In this document: positions 24,090 to 33,245 of the stretch, piece after piece | How positions within the stretch are numbered: position 1 is the stretch's first letter | How the letters are laid out: each line of letters starts with the position of its first letter | NCBI GenBank assembly: GCA_019694675.1 | Contig: JAIBBK010000027.1 | Span: 1 to 61,222 of the forward strand | Reading direction: 5' to 3' | DNA from: Ignavibacteria bacterium | Lineage (GTDB): Bacteria; Bacteroidota; Ignavibacteria; Tepidaquicellales; Tepidaquicellaceae | DNA length: 61,222 nt | Translations under genes and position numbers: made by a program | Notes under the pieces: model-generated | The model's database searches: none | What the model saw: only the letters and a program-made list of their open reading frames with translations | What the model was told of the DNA's origin: nothing

Positions 24090-26801
24090 ATGTTTAAGAG
24101 ATCAAAGAGCATTAAAGAGATATACGATGCGACAAAGCACTTCGGATTAGTCATCACAAACGATCCCGCCCTTGCAACCGGGCTCAACAGAATGGTTGAC
24201 CATCCGCGGCTCGGGACTTTTGCACTCACTCCCAGGCAGATAGCCGCAAGGTTCGGCGCCCTTGCAGTTGAAAAACTCTACACTCCTGCCCGGATCATTG
24301 CCGAGCTTTCGAGGAAAAAGAAGATGCCCGTTCGAATGATCGACGCCTCGGTCGCAAAGATCTTCGAGATATGGAGGAACACCGGACTGCTTGAGAGCTG
24401 TGAGTTGTATTTGCAGAGAGAGGAGGCTGAGCTTGCCGCAGAAATGAAGAACTTTCCGTCCGTAGAACTGATGATGGAGGAGTTTGATGAATCTTTCTAC
24501 GGTGATTTGAAAGTGTGCGTTCTGGGAAGAGAGCTCTTCAATCTTCTGGACCTTCAGGTGATCCCAAAGAAAAGGCCATTCGAAGAGGAAACGCTCTTTA
24601 CAGGTGAATACTCATTTCCAGTCGACAGGACATATGCATTCCCCACCGCGAATGATATGGTGAACTCGGTAGTGGACTGCATAAGCGGGGAGATCGAGAA
24701 TTCCGTTTCGATAGTAATGAGCTTCAACTCTCCGTATCTGTCAACCCTCAAGTCAAGACTGAAATGCAAGGGCATAAACATCATCGAGAACAGCCTTCTC
24801 AGCCAGGATTCGGGGACACGTGATTTTATGAAACTGCTTGAAATGTCTTTCCTGCAGGATGAACTGCTTGTAAGGGATGTAAAACAACTGAGCAGTCTGA
24901 AAGACCTTAACATAGCGGATACATATGACGACTGGCTTTTTGATTCTTATGTGTCATACAATAAGGACGACAAGGCATCGGCACTTGTTTCGGCACTTAT
25001 CAGGAGTTTGCTGGGATCTTCATATTCCGATGCGATCGCCGCGGTTCAGAGCAGGCTGGGACTTGAGATAGATGCAAACTTCTTTTCGCTCACAGAGATG
25101 CTTGGCCTTGAGAAGAAAAGGATCACGGAAGAAAATTATAACGACCTGTACTACTTTGTCAGATTCATTGACATTGAAACAGGGAAATGCGGGGATGGTG
25201 TGCTTTTTGCAAATTCTCTGAACTCGGTGTATGTTAACCGTGAGATAGTCTTTTACCTTGGCATGGATGCGGGCTGGACAAAGCGCGTTGGCGACCTTGA
25301 GTACATTGACAAAAAGGAAGAGGAAAGAAAGAACCTCGACAAATTCCAGATACTTCTCTCTCAGGGAATTCAGAGATATTACTTTACACATCTTGTAACA
25401 GGCGGAGATGAAACCATACCCTGCCATTATTTCAACATTCTGATCGACAAAGCAATTAGCGGCTTTGATGCGCCCGAATTCGGCAAAGTCCTGCCCGCAA
25501 TCAGCTCTCATTCCGAAATTGCGGCAGAACGGTCATGCCCGGGCGGAGTCCGCGATCAGATCATGATCAAAATGATAAGCCAGTCTTCGCTCAGCAGGTT
25601 CTACGCATGCCCAAAGAGATATGCATATTACAGGCTTCAGCCGCCAATTGAGAATCCGGCAATGAAGCGGGGAACTCTCATTCACAACTTTGCCGAGTTC
25701 TGCTTTGATTATCCTGATCTCTGTGAAAGGAAGTTTGATGAGATCCTTGAACTTCTTCTTGGAGAATTTGAAAGCTATCTCCGCAAAGATGAAGTCAAAG
25801 AGGAAAGGGGAATCTTCAGAATTGCGATGAAGCAGATAATCAGTTTCATCAAAGGGCTTGAAGTTGAGAGGCAGAAGGAAACCGGAACAGGCAAGCTGGA
25901 TAATATTCTGTACAAACATTTCAGGAAGAAGAAACTTTACGGCAATACGGAACAATGGTTCAAAGATGTTTCGCAGGGAATAACCGGGCGGATAGACCTT
26001 GTCGGAAACGGAACTATCTATGATTTCAAAACATCGGGAAGAAGATCGCCTTCCGCTATCGTAAAGAGCTCGGTTCTGAGCATGCTGAAAAAGAAGAAAT
26101 CGCCTGAAGCCGATTTTCAGACACCCATGTACTTGTTGCACATGAAAAGATCCGGTGACGCAAACGGATCCCCCGCATTCTCATATCTGTATCCGCTTGA
26201 TTCCAAGAGCGATTACATACTCGGAAAAGAAGTGGGCATGTCAAAAAGTGCGATCAGGTTCATTCCTATGACCCTCAGCGCATACATGCTCAGCAGCGAG
26301 ATGTTTGAGATAGCATGCGAGAAGTCAAAGGCGGCGGCAAAACTTTCACATGGGCAATGGAAGGAATTCGTTAAGGAATTCAGCAAGAGGCTTGACAGCG
26401 GGGAAGAAGTTCATGAGGATGTTGGAAAGCAGTTCTACAAACTCATAACAACTGATCTCGGATTTACACCCGGTCACTTCAACCGTAAGACCGACAAAAC
26501 CTTCTATGAAAACGAGATCAAGACCGTCGCTTCTCTGTTCAAGGACATCAGAACTCCCCGCGGCAAAGACGGGTTGATCTTTCTGAATGACATAAAAGAA
26601 ACCGAGGACTACATAAAGGGAGCGCTGAATGAGATGAATGAATTTGCCGCAACGGATTTTCCCAACAGGCCGGCATTTGACAAAAGAAAGGTCTGCAACA
26701 AATGCGACTATCTCGGCATCTGCACCGGAAACAAACTCTGGGAAGGAACAAACGACGACAGCACAGACCCCGATGAGGAAGATCATTACAACAATAACTG
26801 A
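24090..26801 (+). CDS. AddB-like PD-(D/E)XK nuclease with Fe-S cysteines, no Walker A
   Basis: Likely partner of the helicase-nuclease that follows, together processing double-strand breaks. The C-terminal nuclease has Asp636 (DLVGNG) and Asp645-Phe-Lys647 (YDFKTSG). Four cysteines match the iron-sulfur staple of AddB: Cys507 (ACPKRYAYY) before the domain and Cys869, Cys872, Cys878 in VCNKCDYLGIC after it, with the family spacing CX2CX5C. The N-terminal 480 residues look like a decayed helicase core: a GMDAGWTKR segment near residue 390 resembles the AddB/RecC region before the nuclease, but no GX4GK(T/S) loop is present anywhere. Length 903 is shorter than Firmicute AddB (about 1150). Eighteen bases before addA. 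Confidence 0.82.
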   Translation: MFKRSKSIKEIYDATKHFGLVITNDPALATGLNRMVDHPRLGTFALTPRQIAARFGALAVEKLYTPARIIAELSRKKKMPVRMIDASVAKIFEIWRNTGLLESCELYLQREEAELAAEMKNFPSVELMMEEFDESFYGDLKVCVLGRELFNLLDLQVIPKKRPFEEETLFTGEYSFPVDRTYAFPTANDMVNSVVDCISGEIENSVSIVMSFNSPYLSTLKSRLKCKGINIIENSLLSQDSGTRDFMKLLEMSFLQDELLVRDVKQLSSLKDLNIADTYDDWLFDSYVSYNKDDKASALVSALIRSLLGSSYSDAIAAVQSRLGLEIDANFFSLTEMLGLEKKRITEENYNDLYYFVRFIDIETGKCGDGVLFANSLNSVYVNREIVFYLGMDAGWTKRVGDLEYIDKKEEERKNLDKFQILLSQGIQRYYFTHLVTGGDETIPCHYFNILIDKAISGFDAPEFGKVLPAISSHSEIAAERSCPGGVRDQIMIKMISQSSLSRFYACPKRYAYYRLQPPIENPAMKRGTLIHNFAEFCFDYPDLCERKFDEILELLLGEFESYLRKDEVKEERGIFRIAMKQIISFIKGLEVERQKETGTGKLDNILYKHFRKKKLYGNTEQWFKDVSQGITGRIDLVGNGTIYDFKTSGRRSPSAIVKSSVLSMLKKKKSPEADFQTPMYLLHMKRSGDANGSPAFSYLYPLDSKSDYILGKEVGMSKSAIRFIPMTLSAYMLSSEMFEIACEKSKAAAKLSHGQWKEFVKEFSKRLDSGEEVHEDVGKQFYKLITTDLGFTPGHFNRKTDKTFYENEIKTVASLFKDIRTPRGKDGLIFLNDIKETEDYIKGALNEMNEFAATDFPNRPAFDKRKVCNKCDYLGICTGNKLWEGTNDDSTDPDEEDHYNNN

Positions 26802-26819
26802 GATCTAATATCAGCTGAA

Positions 26820-29690
26820 ATGCAGAATCCACAGGACATACTTGCCGGATCACTGGAAGGAATTTTCCTCGTTGACGCCGGTGCCGGCACAGGCAAGACT
26901 CATACTATAATCAGAAGGTACAACAAGCTCATTGAGAGCGGTCAGCGGCCGGAGAACATACTTCTGATCACATTCACAAATGTTGCCGCCGCACAGATGA
27001 AGGAAGACGTAATTTCGAAGGTCAGTTCGGAAGACGTAACCGTCACGGAACTGCTTGAGGCGCCTGTAATGACCTTCCATGCGCTTTGCACAAGAATTCT
27101 GAAAAAGGGCGGAAGCAATGCGCCATCATACATTGGAATTCCGGAAAGCCTGTCTCCGAACTTCGGCGTGCTGGAAAACGGAACCTTTGAAATCGAACTG
27201 TTCAGAAGGTACTTCACTCTGTTCAGACTCAAGAACTCCCGCAGATATGAGAACATTCTGCTCTCGCTCGACAATGACTACTTATCTCTGCTTGGCATCA
27301 TAAAGAAACTCTGCAGTGCAGGAATATTCCCCGCTAAGAACGGATGGCTGGAGGACGGACTGTCCAGACTCAAGGGGGATGAGACGGAATTCACAGAAAT
27401 TGTAAGAAAGAACAATGAACAGAAAAAGAATGAGCAGACGAGGGCAAGAGAGATCATTAACAAAGAATGCGGCAATGTTCCTGTCGGATTGAATACTTCA
27501 GAATATATTACTGATAAGCTTGTGAAAGTTGAAAAGATAAGTGACATATTCAACGATCCGTCTCAGAGCAGTCTTATAGAATTCATTCGCGAGATCTATG
27601 CCGGATATGTAACCTATCTCATAAAGCGCAATCAGCTCAGCTTTGAATTTCTGGTGATGCTTGCTTACGTTAAACTTCTGAAGGACGATGCTTTCAGAGA
27701 AAACTCGCAGTTCGATCATGTGATGGTTGACGAGTTTCAGGACACGGATAAGATCCAGTTCAAACTTCTTCTTCTGCTTTGCAGGAACATAGGCGGCAGG
27801 GCAAACCTAATGGCGGTGGGTGACTGGAGGCAGGGGATTTACGGGTTCAGAAATACCACCATAGAGAATATAACGGAGTTCAGCAGAAACATTGAAGTAC
27901 ACAAGGAGGCCGTCAACAATGAGAAGCAAAGGATAGGTTACGGAACTGCCAAAGATGACATTACCAGGATCGCCTTCGAGTACAATTACAGAAGCTCGCA
28001 GGAGATACTCGACTTCAGCCGGAATGCACTCTTTGTTAAAGCAAAAGGTGATGAAGAAAGTGAATTCAAATATGAAGCGGAGAACTTTGAGAGATCACTC
28101 ACTGCCAGGCGCAAGCCGGGAAAATACACGGAGATAGGGTTCCTGCAGTCTGCCAAGCCTGAGGAGGAAGATGAAACACGGCTCATACTTGACAAGATAA
28201 AAGAACTTGTTTCGGATGATCGGTACAGAATAGTTGAACATGACATGGACGGCAGGATCGTCAGCGAACGGCGTGTGAGATTCTCCGATATCGCGGTTCT
28301 TTCCCGCACCAAGGACTTTTGCATCAAACTGCAAAAGGATGCTGCGAAGACGGGACTGCCCGTCTCATTTGACGGCGGTATGGAAGTGTTCGCATCAAGG
28401 CAGGGGATACTGGTGCTTGCTTGGATCAAGCTCGTAATAAATCCTAATGATGTTTCTGCCCTGACCGCAATACTCGAGAACGACGGTTATGATTTCCCTC
28501 AATTGATGCATATCATAAAGGCAGACAAGGTCGAGCTTCCTGAGGGTATTTCAAAGTTCAGGGATGAACTCTGCAGAATGAAGAGCAATGTTCTTTACAT
28601 GATCGAAGCTGTGAACCGAAAGTACGGATTCAGAGATGAGTTTGCACGGACGATCATCGAGACTATTGAGTCGTGGGCTGCCTCTGACCTTCTGTCGCTG
28701 GGCGAGATCGCCCGGATCATAGAAGATTCGCTTCTTGACGGTGACTTCAAGATCGAACTCAACCGGACGTACGACTCCGTAACATGCAGGACTATTCACA
28801 GTTCCAAAGGGCTGGAGTATCCCGTTGTGATAGTTGCCAATGTAAACGCGCGATTGTTCCCCGACTTTAAGAACACAAGCGGTAAGATAACTTTTGATGA
28901 TATCGGAGGACTGCGAATGAAGAAAATGTACGCTGAGGTCAACGGGTTTTTCGGTAATTTCGATAACTGGAGATCGCTTTTCATAAACAAGATCTGCAAA
29001 CAGGACAACTGCAGTGAGAGCAGGAGACTTCTCTACGTGGCGCTAACAAGGGCAAAGCAGTATCTGTATCTCACATCGTACAATCCATCCGCTTTCTTCA
29101 CCGGACTGGCGGAACTGACCGGCCACAAGATCATAAATGATTTCAGGTTTGAGGGAAAACTTGAATATGAAAAGGGCAGTGTTGCAGAGAGGGTTGCAGT
29201 ACCTTTGCCTGAGCCGTCCAAAGATTCAGTAGAATCAATTTCAGTGAAGAGGTATGTAGGAAGGTTTCATGAATCAGAAGATTACATGAACTCACTTGGC
29301 AATTCCTTCGCCGGCATGGAATTCGGGAAAGAAGTCCACATTGCGGCTTTCAGGCATGCAAGCGGTATTGATCATAAGGGCAGGTCAAAGTCAGAAGAGA
29401 GAGTGATAAAGTTCATAGACTCGCTGAAAGCAAAGTCGCTTCAACCCGAAGCCGACTTCTCGATACCTCTAAACGGAAAGCTTGTAAGGGGAACGATAGA
29501 CCTGATCGCTCACAGGGATGACGGGATTGTCGTAGTTGATTACAAGACCGACAAGGACCTGTCAAGGAATGACTCGTACAAGGAACAGGTCAGAATATAT
29601 ATGCAGGCTGTTCAGGCGCTGTATCCGGAAAGGAAAGTTACCGGTGTGATATATTACTCCGGACTTGACAAGGCAGTTGACGTAGCCTGA
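26820..29690 (+). CDS. addA: AddA-like UvrD-family helicase with C-terminal nuclease
   Basis: Superfamily 1A helicase fused to a RecB-type nuclease, the hallmark of AddA/RexA. Walker A AGAGTGKT at residues 20-27; Walker B VDEFQD with Asp304-Glu305; GDWRQGIYGFR motif III; TIHSSKGLEYP motif V; and the LLYVALTRAK motif VI. The nuclease motif is Asp894 (GTIDLI) and Asp907-Tyr-Lys909 (VVDYKTDKD). Length 956 is shorter than Bacillus AddA (about 1230). It should unwind and degrade broken DNA ends with the AddB-like partner before RecA loading. Ends 60 bases before the convergent tryptophanase gene; I saw only a weak hairpin between them. Confidence 0.9.
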   Translation: MQNPQDILAGSLEGIFLVDAGAGTGKTHTIIRRYNKLIESGQRPENILLITFTNVAAAQMKEDVISKVSSEDVTVTELLEAPVMTFHALCTRILKKGGSNAPSYIGIPESLSPNFGVLENGTFEIELFRRYFTLFRLKNSRRYENILLSLDNDYLSLLGIIKKLCSAGIFPAKNGWLEDGLSRLKGDETEFTEIVRKNNEQKKNEQTRAREIINKECGNVPVGLNTSEYITDKLVKVEKISDIFNDPSQSSLIEFIREIYAGYVTYLIKRNQLSFEFLVMLAYVKLLKDDAFRENSQFDHVMVDEFQDTDKIQFKLLLLLCRNIGGRANLMAVGDWRQGIYGFRNTTIENITEFSRNIEVHKEAVNNEKQRIGYGTAKDDITRIAFEYNYRSSQEILDFSRNALFVKAKGDEESEFKYEAENFERSLTARRKPGKYTEIGFLQSAKPEEEDETRLILDKIKELVSDDRYRIVEHDMDGRIVSERRVRFSDIAVLSRTKDFCIKLQKDAAKTGLPVSFDGGMEVFASRQGILVLAWIKLVINPNDVSALTAILENDGYDFPQLMHIIKADKVELPEGISKFRDELCRMKSNVLYMIEAVNRKYGFRDEFARTIIETIESWAASDLLSLGEIARIIEDSLLDGDFKIELNRTYDSVTCRTIHSSKGLEYPVVIVANVNARLFPDFKNTSGKITFDDIGGLRMKKMYAEVNGFFGNFDNWRSLFINKICKQDNCSESRRLLYVALTRAKQYLYLTSYNPSAFFTGLAELTGHKIINDFRFEGKLEYEKGSVAERVAVPLPEPSKDSVESISVKRYVGRFHESEDYMNSLGNSFAGMEFGKEVHIAAFRHASGIDHKGRSKSEERVIKFIDSLKAKSLQPEADFSIPLNGKLVRGTIDLIAHRDDGIVVVDYKTDKDLSRNDSYKEQVRIYMQAVQALYPERKVTGVIYYSGLDKAVDVA

Positions 29691-29750
29691 AGCAGTTTAC
29701 AGTGAGTGAATGCCCGTCTTGAGTGAACATCCTTTCGGTTCAGCATAAAC

Positions 29751-31130
29751 TCAAACCATTTCAAACTTCGCAGTAAAATGCCTCAGGAATCTCGGTTCTT
29801 CAGTGATCCTGTAACCGCGGACAGATTCTTTCTTCGCAAGCAGTTTTTCAAACACTTCGATCACATACTCGATGTGGCTTTGAGTGTAAACTCTTCTCGG
29901 AATTGCAAGTCTGACAAGCTCATTCGGTGCGGGAATCAGTTTGCGGTTCTCGTCATACTTCCCGAACATCACCGATCCGATCTCCACTGACCTGATCCCG
30001 CCTTTAAGATACAGTTCGCAAACAAGAGCCTGTCCCGGATACTGTTCAACCGGGATGTGCGGATAGAATGACTTTGCGTCGAGGTAAACTGCATGACCGC
30101 CAATAGGCCAGATGAGCGGAACTCCCATCTTAAACAACTTCTCTCCGAGATACTCCGTGCTTCTTATCCTGTACTTCAGATAGTCGGGATCAAAGACTTC
30201 TCTCAATCCGATTGCTATGGCTTCCATATCTCTTCCCGACAGTCCGCCGTATGTTACAAATCCTTCCGTGATGATAAGAAGATTTGTGCATGCGTCTGAA
30301 AGTTCCTGATTCCTGAGCGCAAGAAATCCGCCCATGTTTACAAGCGCATCTTTCTTTGCACTCATCACGCATCCGTCTGCAAATGAGAACATCTCCTGTG
30401 CGATCTTCCTGTAAGGCACATTCTCGTAACCGGCTTCCCTGTGCTGAATGAAGTATGCATTCTCCGCAATCCTGCAGCAGTCAAGTATGTAAAGCACGTT
30501 ATGCTCTTTGCAGATCTCTCCAACCCTTCTTGCATTGTTCATGCTTACCGGCTGGCCCCCGCCGCTGTTGTTGGTTACGGTGAGTATGACAGCGCCAATG
30601 TTCTCACTTCCCCTTTCGCTTATCAGCTGCTCAAGTTTCACAAGGTCCATATCGCCCTTGAACGGATGATATAACAGGGGATAAAGCGATTCTTCGATCG
30701 GGATGTCAATAGCTTCTGCTCCGGAGAACTCAATGTTTGCCCGCGTGGTGTCGAAGTGAGTATTGCTGATGAAGACCTTTCCCTTTCCGCCGAGATATCC
30801 GTACAGTATCCTCTCGCCCGCTCTGCCCTGATGAGTCGGGAGAATATGTTCATAGCCCGTAAGGTCTTTTACTTCCTCCTCCATCTTCAGCCAGCTCTTG
30901 GAACCCGCGTAAGCCTCGTCGCCGTCAATCATCCCGGCCCACTGCCTTGAGCTCATTGCGGAAGTCCCGCTGTCAGTTAGGAAATCTATTAACACATGCT
31001 CCGACCTTAGTTTGAACGGGTTATAGAATGCCTCCTTAAGATGCGTTTCCCTCTCCTCTTCAGATGTTACTGTAATCGGTTCAACGGTCTTGATCTTAAA
31101 GGGCTCAATGATCGTCCTGAAGTGATCCAT
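29751..31130 (-). CDS. tnaA: Tryptophanase (tryptophan indole-lyase)
   Basis: PLP enzyme that splits tryptophan into indole, pyruvate and ammonia. PLP lysine is Lys260 in MSAKKDALV. The related tyrosine phenol-lyase is ruled out by two specificity positions: Asp127 in HFDTTR (Asp in tryptophanase, Thr in the phenol-lyase) and Ile384 in SVEIGS (phenol-lyase has Arg in SMERG). Other marks are HQGRAGERIL, the NNSGGGQPVS segment and the LRHFTAKFE end. Length 459 is normal. No TnaB permease or TnaC leader was found on its strand. A palindrome of the FNR/CRP class lies about 55 bases upstream (31178-31193), a plausible activator site. Confidence 0.94.
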   Translation of the reverse strand: MDHFRTIIEPFKIKTVEPITVTSEEERETHLKEAFYNPFKLRSEHVLIDFLTDSGTSAMSSRQWAGMIDGDEAYAGSKSWLKMEEEVKDLTGYEHILPTHQGRAGERILYGYLGGKGKVFISNTHFDTTRANIEFSGAEAIDIPIEESLYPLLYHPFKGDMDLVKLEQLISERGSENIGAVILTVTNNSGGGQPVSMNNARRVGEICKEHNVLYILDCCRIAENAYFIQHREAGYENVPYRKIAQEMFSFADGCVMSAKKDALVNMGGFLALRNQELSDACTNLLIITEGFVTYGGLSGRDMEAIAIGLREVFDPDYLKYRIRSTEYLGEKLFKMGVPLIWPIGGHAVYLDAKSFYPHIPVEQYPGQALVCELYLKGGIRSVEIGSVMFGKYDENRKLIPAPNELVRLAIPRRVYTQSHIEYVIEVFEKLLAKKESVRGYRITEEPRFLRHFTAKFEMV

Positions 31131-31177
31131 TTATTGTGTTTTTATTTTCAACTTAGTCAATTTTCATCATAAAAAAC

Positions 31178-31193
31178 TATGACCTGCGTCATA
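31178..31193. promoter_or_regulatory. FNR/CRP-class palindrome upstream of tnaA
   Basis: TATGAC, four bases (CTGC), GTCATA: a perfect 6-4-6 inverted repeat. The 5-4-5 core spacing is that of FNR/HcpR-type operators. Its centre is 55 bases before the tnaA ATG, so it would suit an activator of that gene. No regulator gene is nearby. Confidence 0.55.
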
Positions 31194-31448
31194 CTTTCCG
31201 AATTTTTCCGCTAAGCTAGTCTTCGCTTATCATTTCTGCTGATTCCGGGTCAGCAGACTGCAATAGTGGTTAACAACTCTGAAAGAAACCCAATGCGGAG
31301 AAGTACCCGGAAGTGTGCTCATCTAACATTGACGCTTAAACCACTTACCGGTCCGGACAAATTGTGAATTGTATATAGCGGCATTCATGGGTAAATTGCA
31401 CCGCTGAACAGCGTACAGCCTTCTCAGCAATCAATCACAAAATCAATT
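31194..31448. other. Intergenic region with several hairpins, tnaA-ettA divergence
   Basis: About 255 bases without a gene. It holds a perfect eight-base hairpin (31235-31242 with 31250-31257, seven-base loop), a long-range seven-base pairing of AGTGGTT near 31265 with AACCACT near 31340, GTCCGGAC (an eight-base palindrome) near 31353, and CGCTGAACAGCG near 31401. I do not match it to a known riboswitch. It could be a leader of the rightward unit or a small RNA gene. Confidence 0.4.
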
Positions 31449-31556
31449 ATGACCTGGATAGACTCTGTCTGGATTATCTGCCTTGCCGGAATTTTTCTCT
31501 TTCTCTTCATGACAAGGGATAAGTCAGCAGGCGGTGAAGCGAATAATACAAAATAA
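31449..31556 (+). CDS. Possible 35-residue single-helix membrane peptide before ettA
   Basis: ATG at 31449 to TAA at 31554-31556 encodes 35 residues. The N-terminal part is MTWIDSVW, then one strongly hydrophobic helix (IICLAGIFLFLF), then a charged polar tail (TRDKSAGGEANNTK). The arrangement is that of a bona fide small membrane protein. It ends 12 bases before the ettA start, on the same strand. There is no clear ribosome-binding site. It could be a leader peptide or simply a membrane micropeptide. Two tryptophan codons (residues 3 and 8) are near its start, but it is transcribed away from tnaA. Confidence 0.45.
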   Translation: MTWIDSVWIICLAGIFLFLFMTRDKSAGGEANNTK

Positions 31557-31568
31557 ACCAAAATATCA

Positions 31569-33245
31569 TTGGCTGACAATAAGATCATATTTTCAATGGT
31601 GGGAGTAAGCAAGACATTCCCGCCGCACAAACAGGTACTGAAGAACATCTACCTTTCATTCTTTTACGGTGCAAAGATCGGCATCATCGGACTCAACGGT
31701 TCAGGAAAGTCAACTCTGCTGAAGATCATTGCAGGCATTGAGAAGAACTTCGAAGGAGAGGTTCACTTCACAAAGGACTACTCAATCGGCTTTCTTGCGC
31801 AGGAACCGGAGCTTGACGAAACCAAGACCGTAAAGGAGATAGTGCAGGAAGGAGTGCAGGAGATAGTTGACGTGCTGAAGGAGTATGAGGAAGTGAATAA
31901 CAAGTTTGCGGAACCGATGGATGACGAAGAGATGACCAAGCTGATCGAAAGACAGGGAGAACTAACGGAGAAGATCGAACACATGGGAGGATGGGAGCTG
32001 GATTCCAAACTTGAGAGGGCTATGGACGCACTGAGGACTCCCGACGGCGATACACCTGTGAAGAACCTCTCGGGAGGCGAAAGAAGAAGGGTTGCGCTTT
32101 GCAGGCTATTGCTGAAGGAGCCCGATATTCTTCTGCTTGACGAACCGACGAACCACCTTGATGCGGAATCAATTGACTGGCTTGAACAGCATCTTAAGCA
32201 GTACAAAGGGACGGTCATTGCAATCACTCACGACAGGTACTTCCTTGACAATGTTGCAGGGTGGATACTGGAACTCGACAGGGGAGAAGGAATCCCATGG
32301 GAGGGAAATTATTCTTCATGGCTTGAACAGAAGACAAAGAGACTGGAGATGGAGGAGAAACAGGAGAGCAAGCGCAGAAAGACCCTTGAGCATGAGCTTG
32401 AATGGGTGAGAATGTCGCCGAGGGCAAGACAGGCGAAGTCGAAGGCAAGACTGCAGGCATACGACAGACTTCTGAATGAAGACACGAAAAAGAAGGAAGA
32501 GCGTCTTGAGATCTTCATTCCAAACGGGCCGAGACTCGGCAACAAAGTCATCGAAGCAAAAGGTATTTTAAAAGCGTTCGGCGACAAGATCCTTTACGAT
32601 GATCTGAGCTTCTCTCTTCCGCCGGCAGGGATAGTCGGAATTATTGGTGCAAACGGTACAGGCAAGACAACTTTGTTCAGGATGATACTGGGCACCGAGA
32701 AACCGGACAAGGGTATGTTTGAGGTCGGTGAGACCGTGACAATTGGGTATGTTGACCAGGCGCATGCAAACATTGACCCTGAGAAGACGGTATGGGAAGT
32801 GATATCTGAAGGAAATGAGTTTATTGAGATCGAAGGCAAGCAGTTCAATTCGAGGGCTTATGTTGCAAGATTCAATTTCAGCGGAGCAGATCAGGGCAAG
32901 AAGGTAAGCATGCTTTCCGGCGGAGAAAGGAACAGACTTCATCTGGCTTTGACTCTGAAGTCGGAAGCCAATGTGCTTCTGCTTGACGAACCGACCAACG
33001 ACATAGATGTGAACACTCTGCGGGCGCTTGAAGAGGGCCTTGAGAACTTTGCCGGATGCGCTGTCGTGATCTCGCACGACAGGTGGTTCCTTGACAGGAT
33101 CGCAACACACATACTGGCATTTGAGGGAGATTCGGAAGTTGTGTATTATGAGGGAGGATATTCTGACTATGAAGAGTACAAGAAGAAAAAGTTCGGATAT
33201 ATTGAGCCTAAGAGAGTCAGGTACAGGAAACTGGTGGAGAACTGA
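31569..33245 (+). CDS. ettA: Energy-dependent translational throttle protein EttA (ABC-F)
   Basis: Cytoplasmic twin-ATPase that binds the ribosomal E site and senses energy state; it is not a transporter. Both Walker A loops (GLNGSGKS, GANGTGKT), both LSGGE signatures and both LLLDEPTN(H/D) Walker B motifs are intact. The linker between the domains carries the arm of the EttA/Uup type (residues 240-330). Length 558 matches EttA. The start is TTG at 31569 (MADNKIIFSM). It is followed by comF, whose start lies inside the end of this gene. Confidence 0.93.
   Translation: MADNKIIFSMVGVSKTFPPHKQVLKNIYLSFFYGAKIGIIGLNGSGKSTLLKIIAGIEKNFEGEVHFTKDYSIGFLAQEPELDETKTVKEIVQEGVQEIVDVLKEYEEVNNKFAEPMDDEEMTKLIERQGELTEKIEHMGGWELDSKLERAMDALRTPDGDTPVKNLSGGERRRVALCRLLLKEPDILLLDEPTNHLDAESIDWLEQHLKQYKGTVIAITHDRYFLDNVAGWILELDRGEGIPWEGNYSSWLEQKTKRLEMEEKQESKRRKTLEHELEWVRMSPRARQAKSKARLQAYDRLLNEDTKKKEERLEIFIPNGPRLGNKVIEAKGILKAFGDKILYDDLSFSLPPAGIVGIIGANGTGKTTLFRMILGTEKPDKGMFEVGETVTIGYVDQAHANIDPEKTVWEVISEGNEFIEIEGKQFNSRAYVARFNFSGADQGKKVSMLSGGERNRLHLALTLKSEANVLLLDEPTNDIDVNTLRALEEGLENFAGCAVVISHDRWFLDRIATHILAFEGDSEVVYYEGGYSDYEEYKKKKFGYIEPKRVRYRKLVEN

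Noticed and set aside
25533..26141. 202-codon minus-strand frame
   Set aside because: Lies inside the AddB-like nuclease region with intact catalytic motifs on the plus strand.
29691..29750. Terminator between addA and tnaA
   Set aside because: Only a five-base stem (TGAAC/GTTCA) without a T run; too weak to claim.
29751..31130. Tyrosine phenol-lyase for the PLP lyase
   Set aside because: Asp127 and Ile384 are the tryptophanase residues, not the Thr and Arg of the phenol-lyase.
31194..31448. tRNA or known riboswitch in the structured gap
   Set aside because: No cloverleaf, no TpsiC arm and no match to riboswitch cores that I know.
31449..31556. Peptide as a TnaC-type leader for tnaA
   Set aside because: It has tryptophan codons but lies on the opposite strand and is transcribed away from tnaA.
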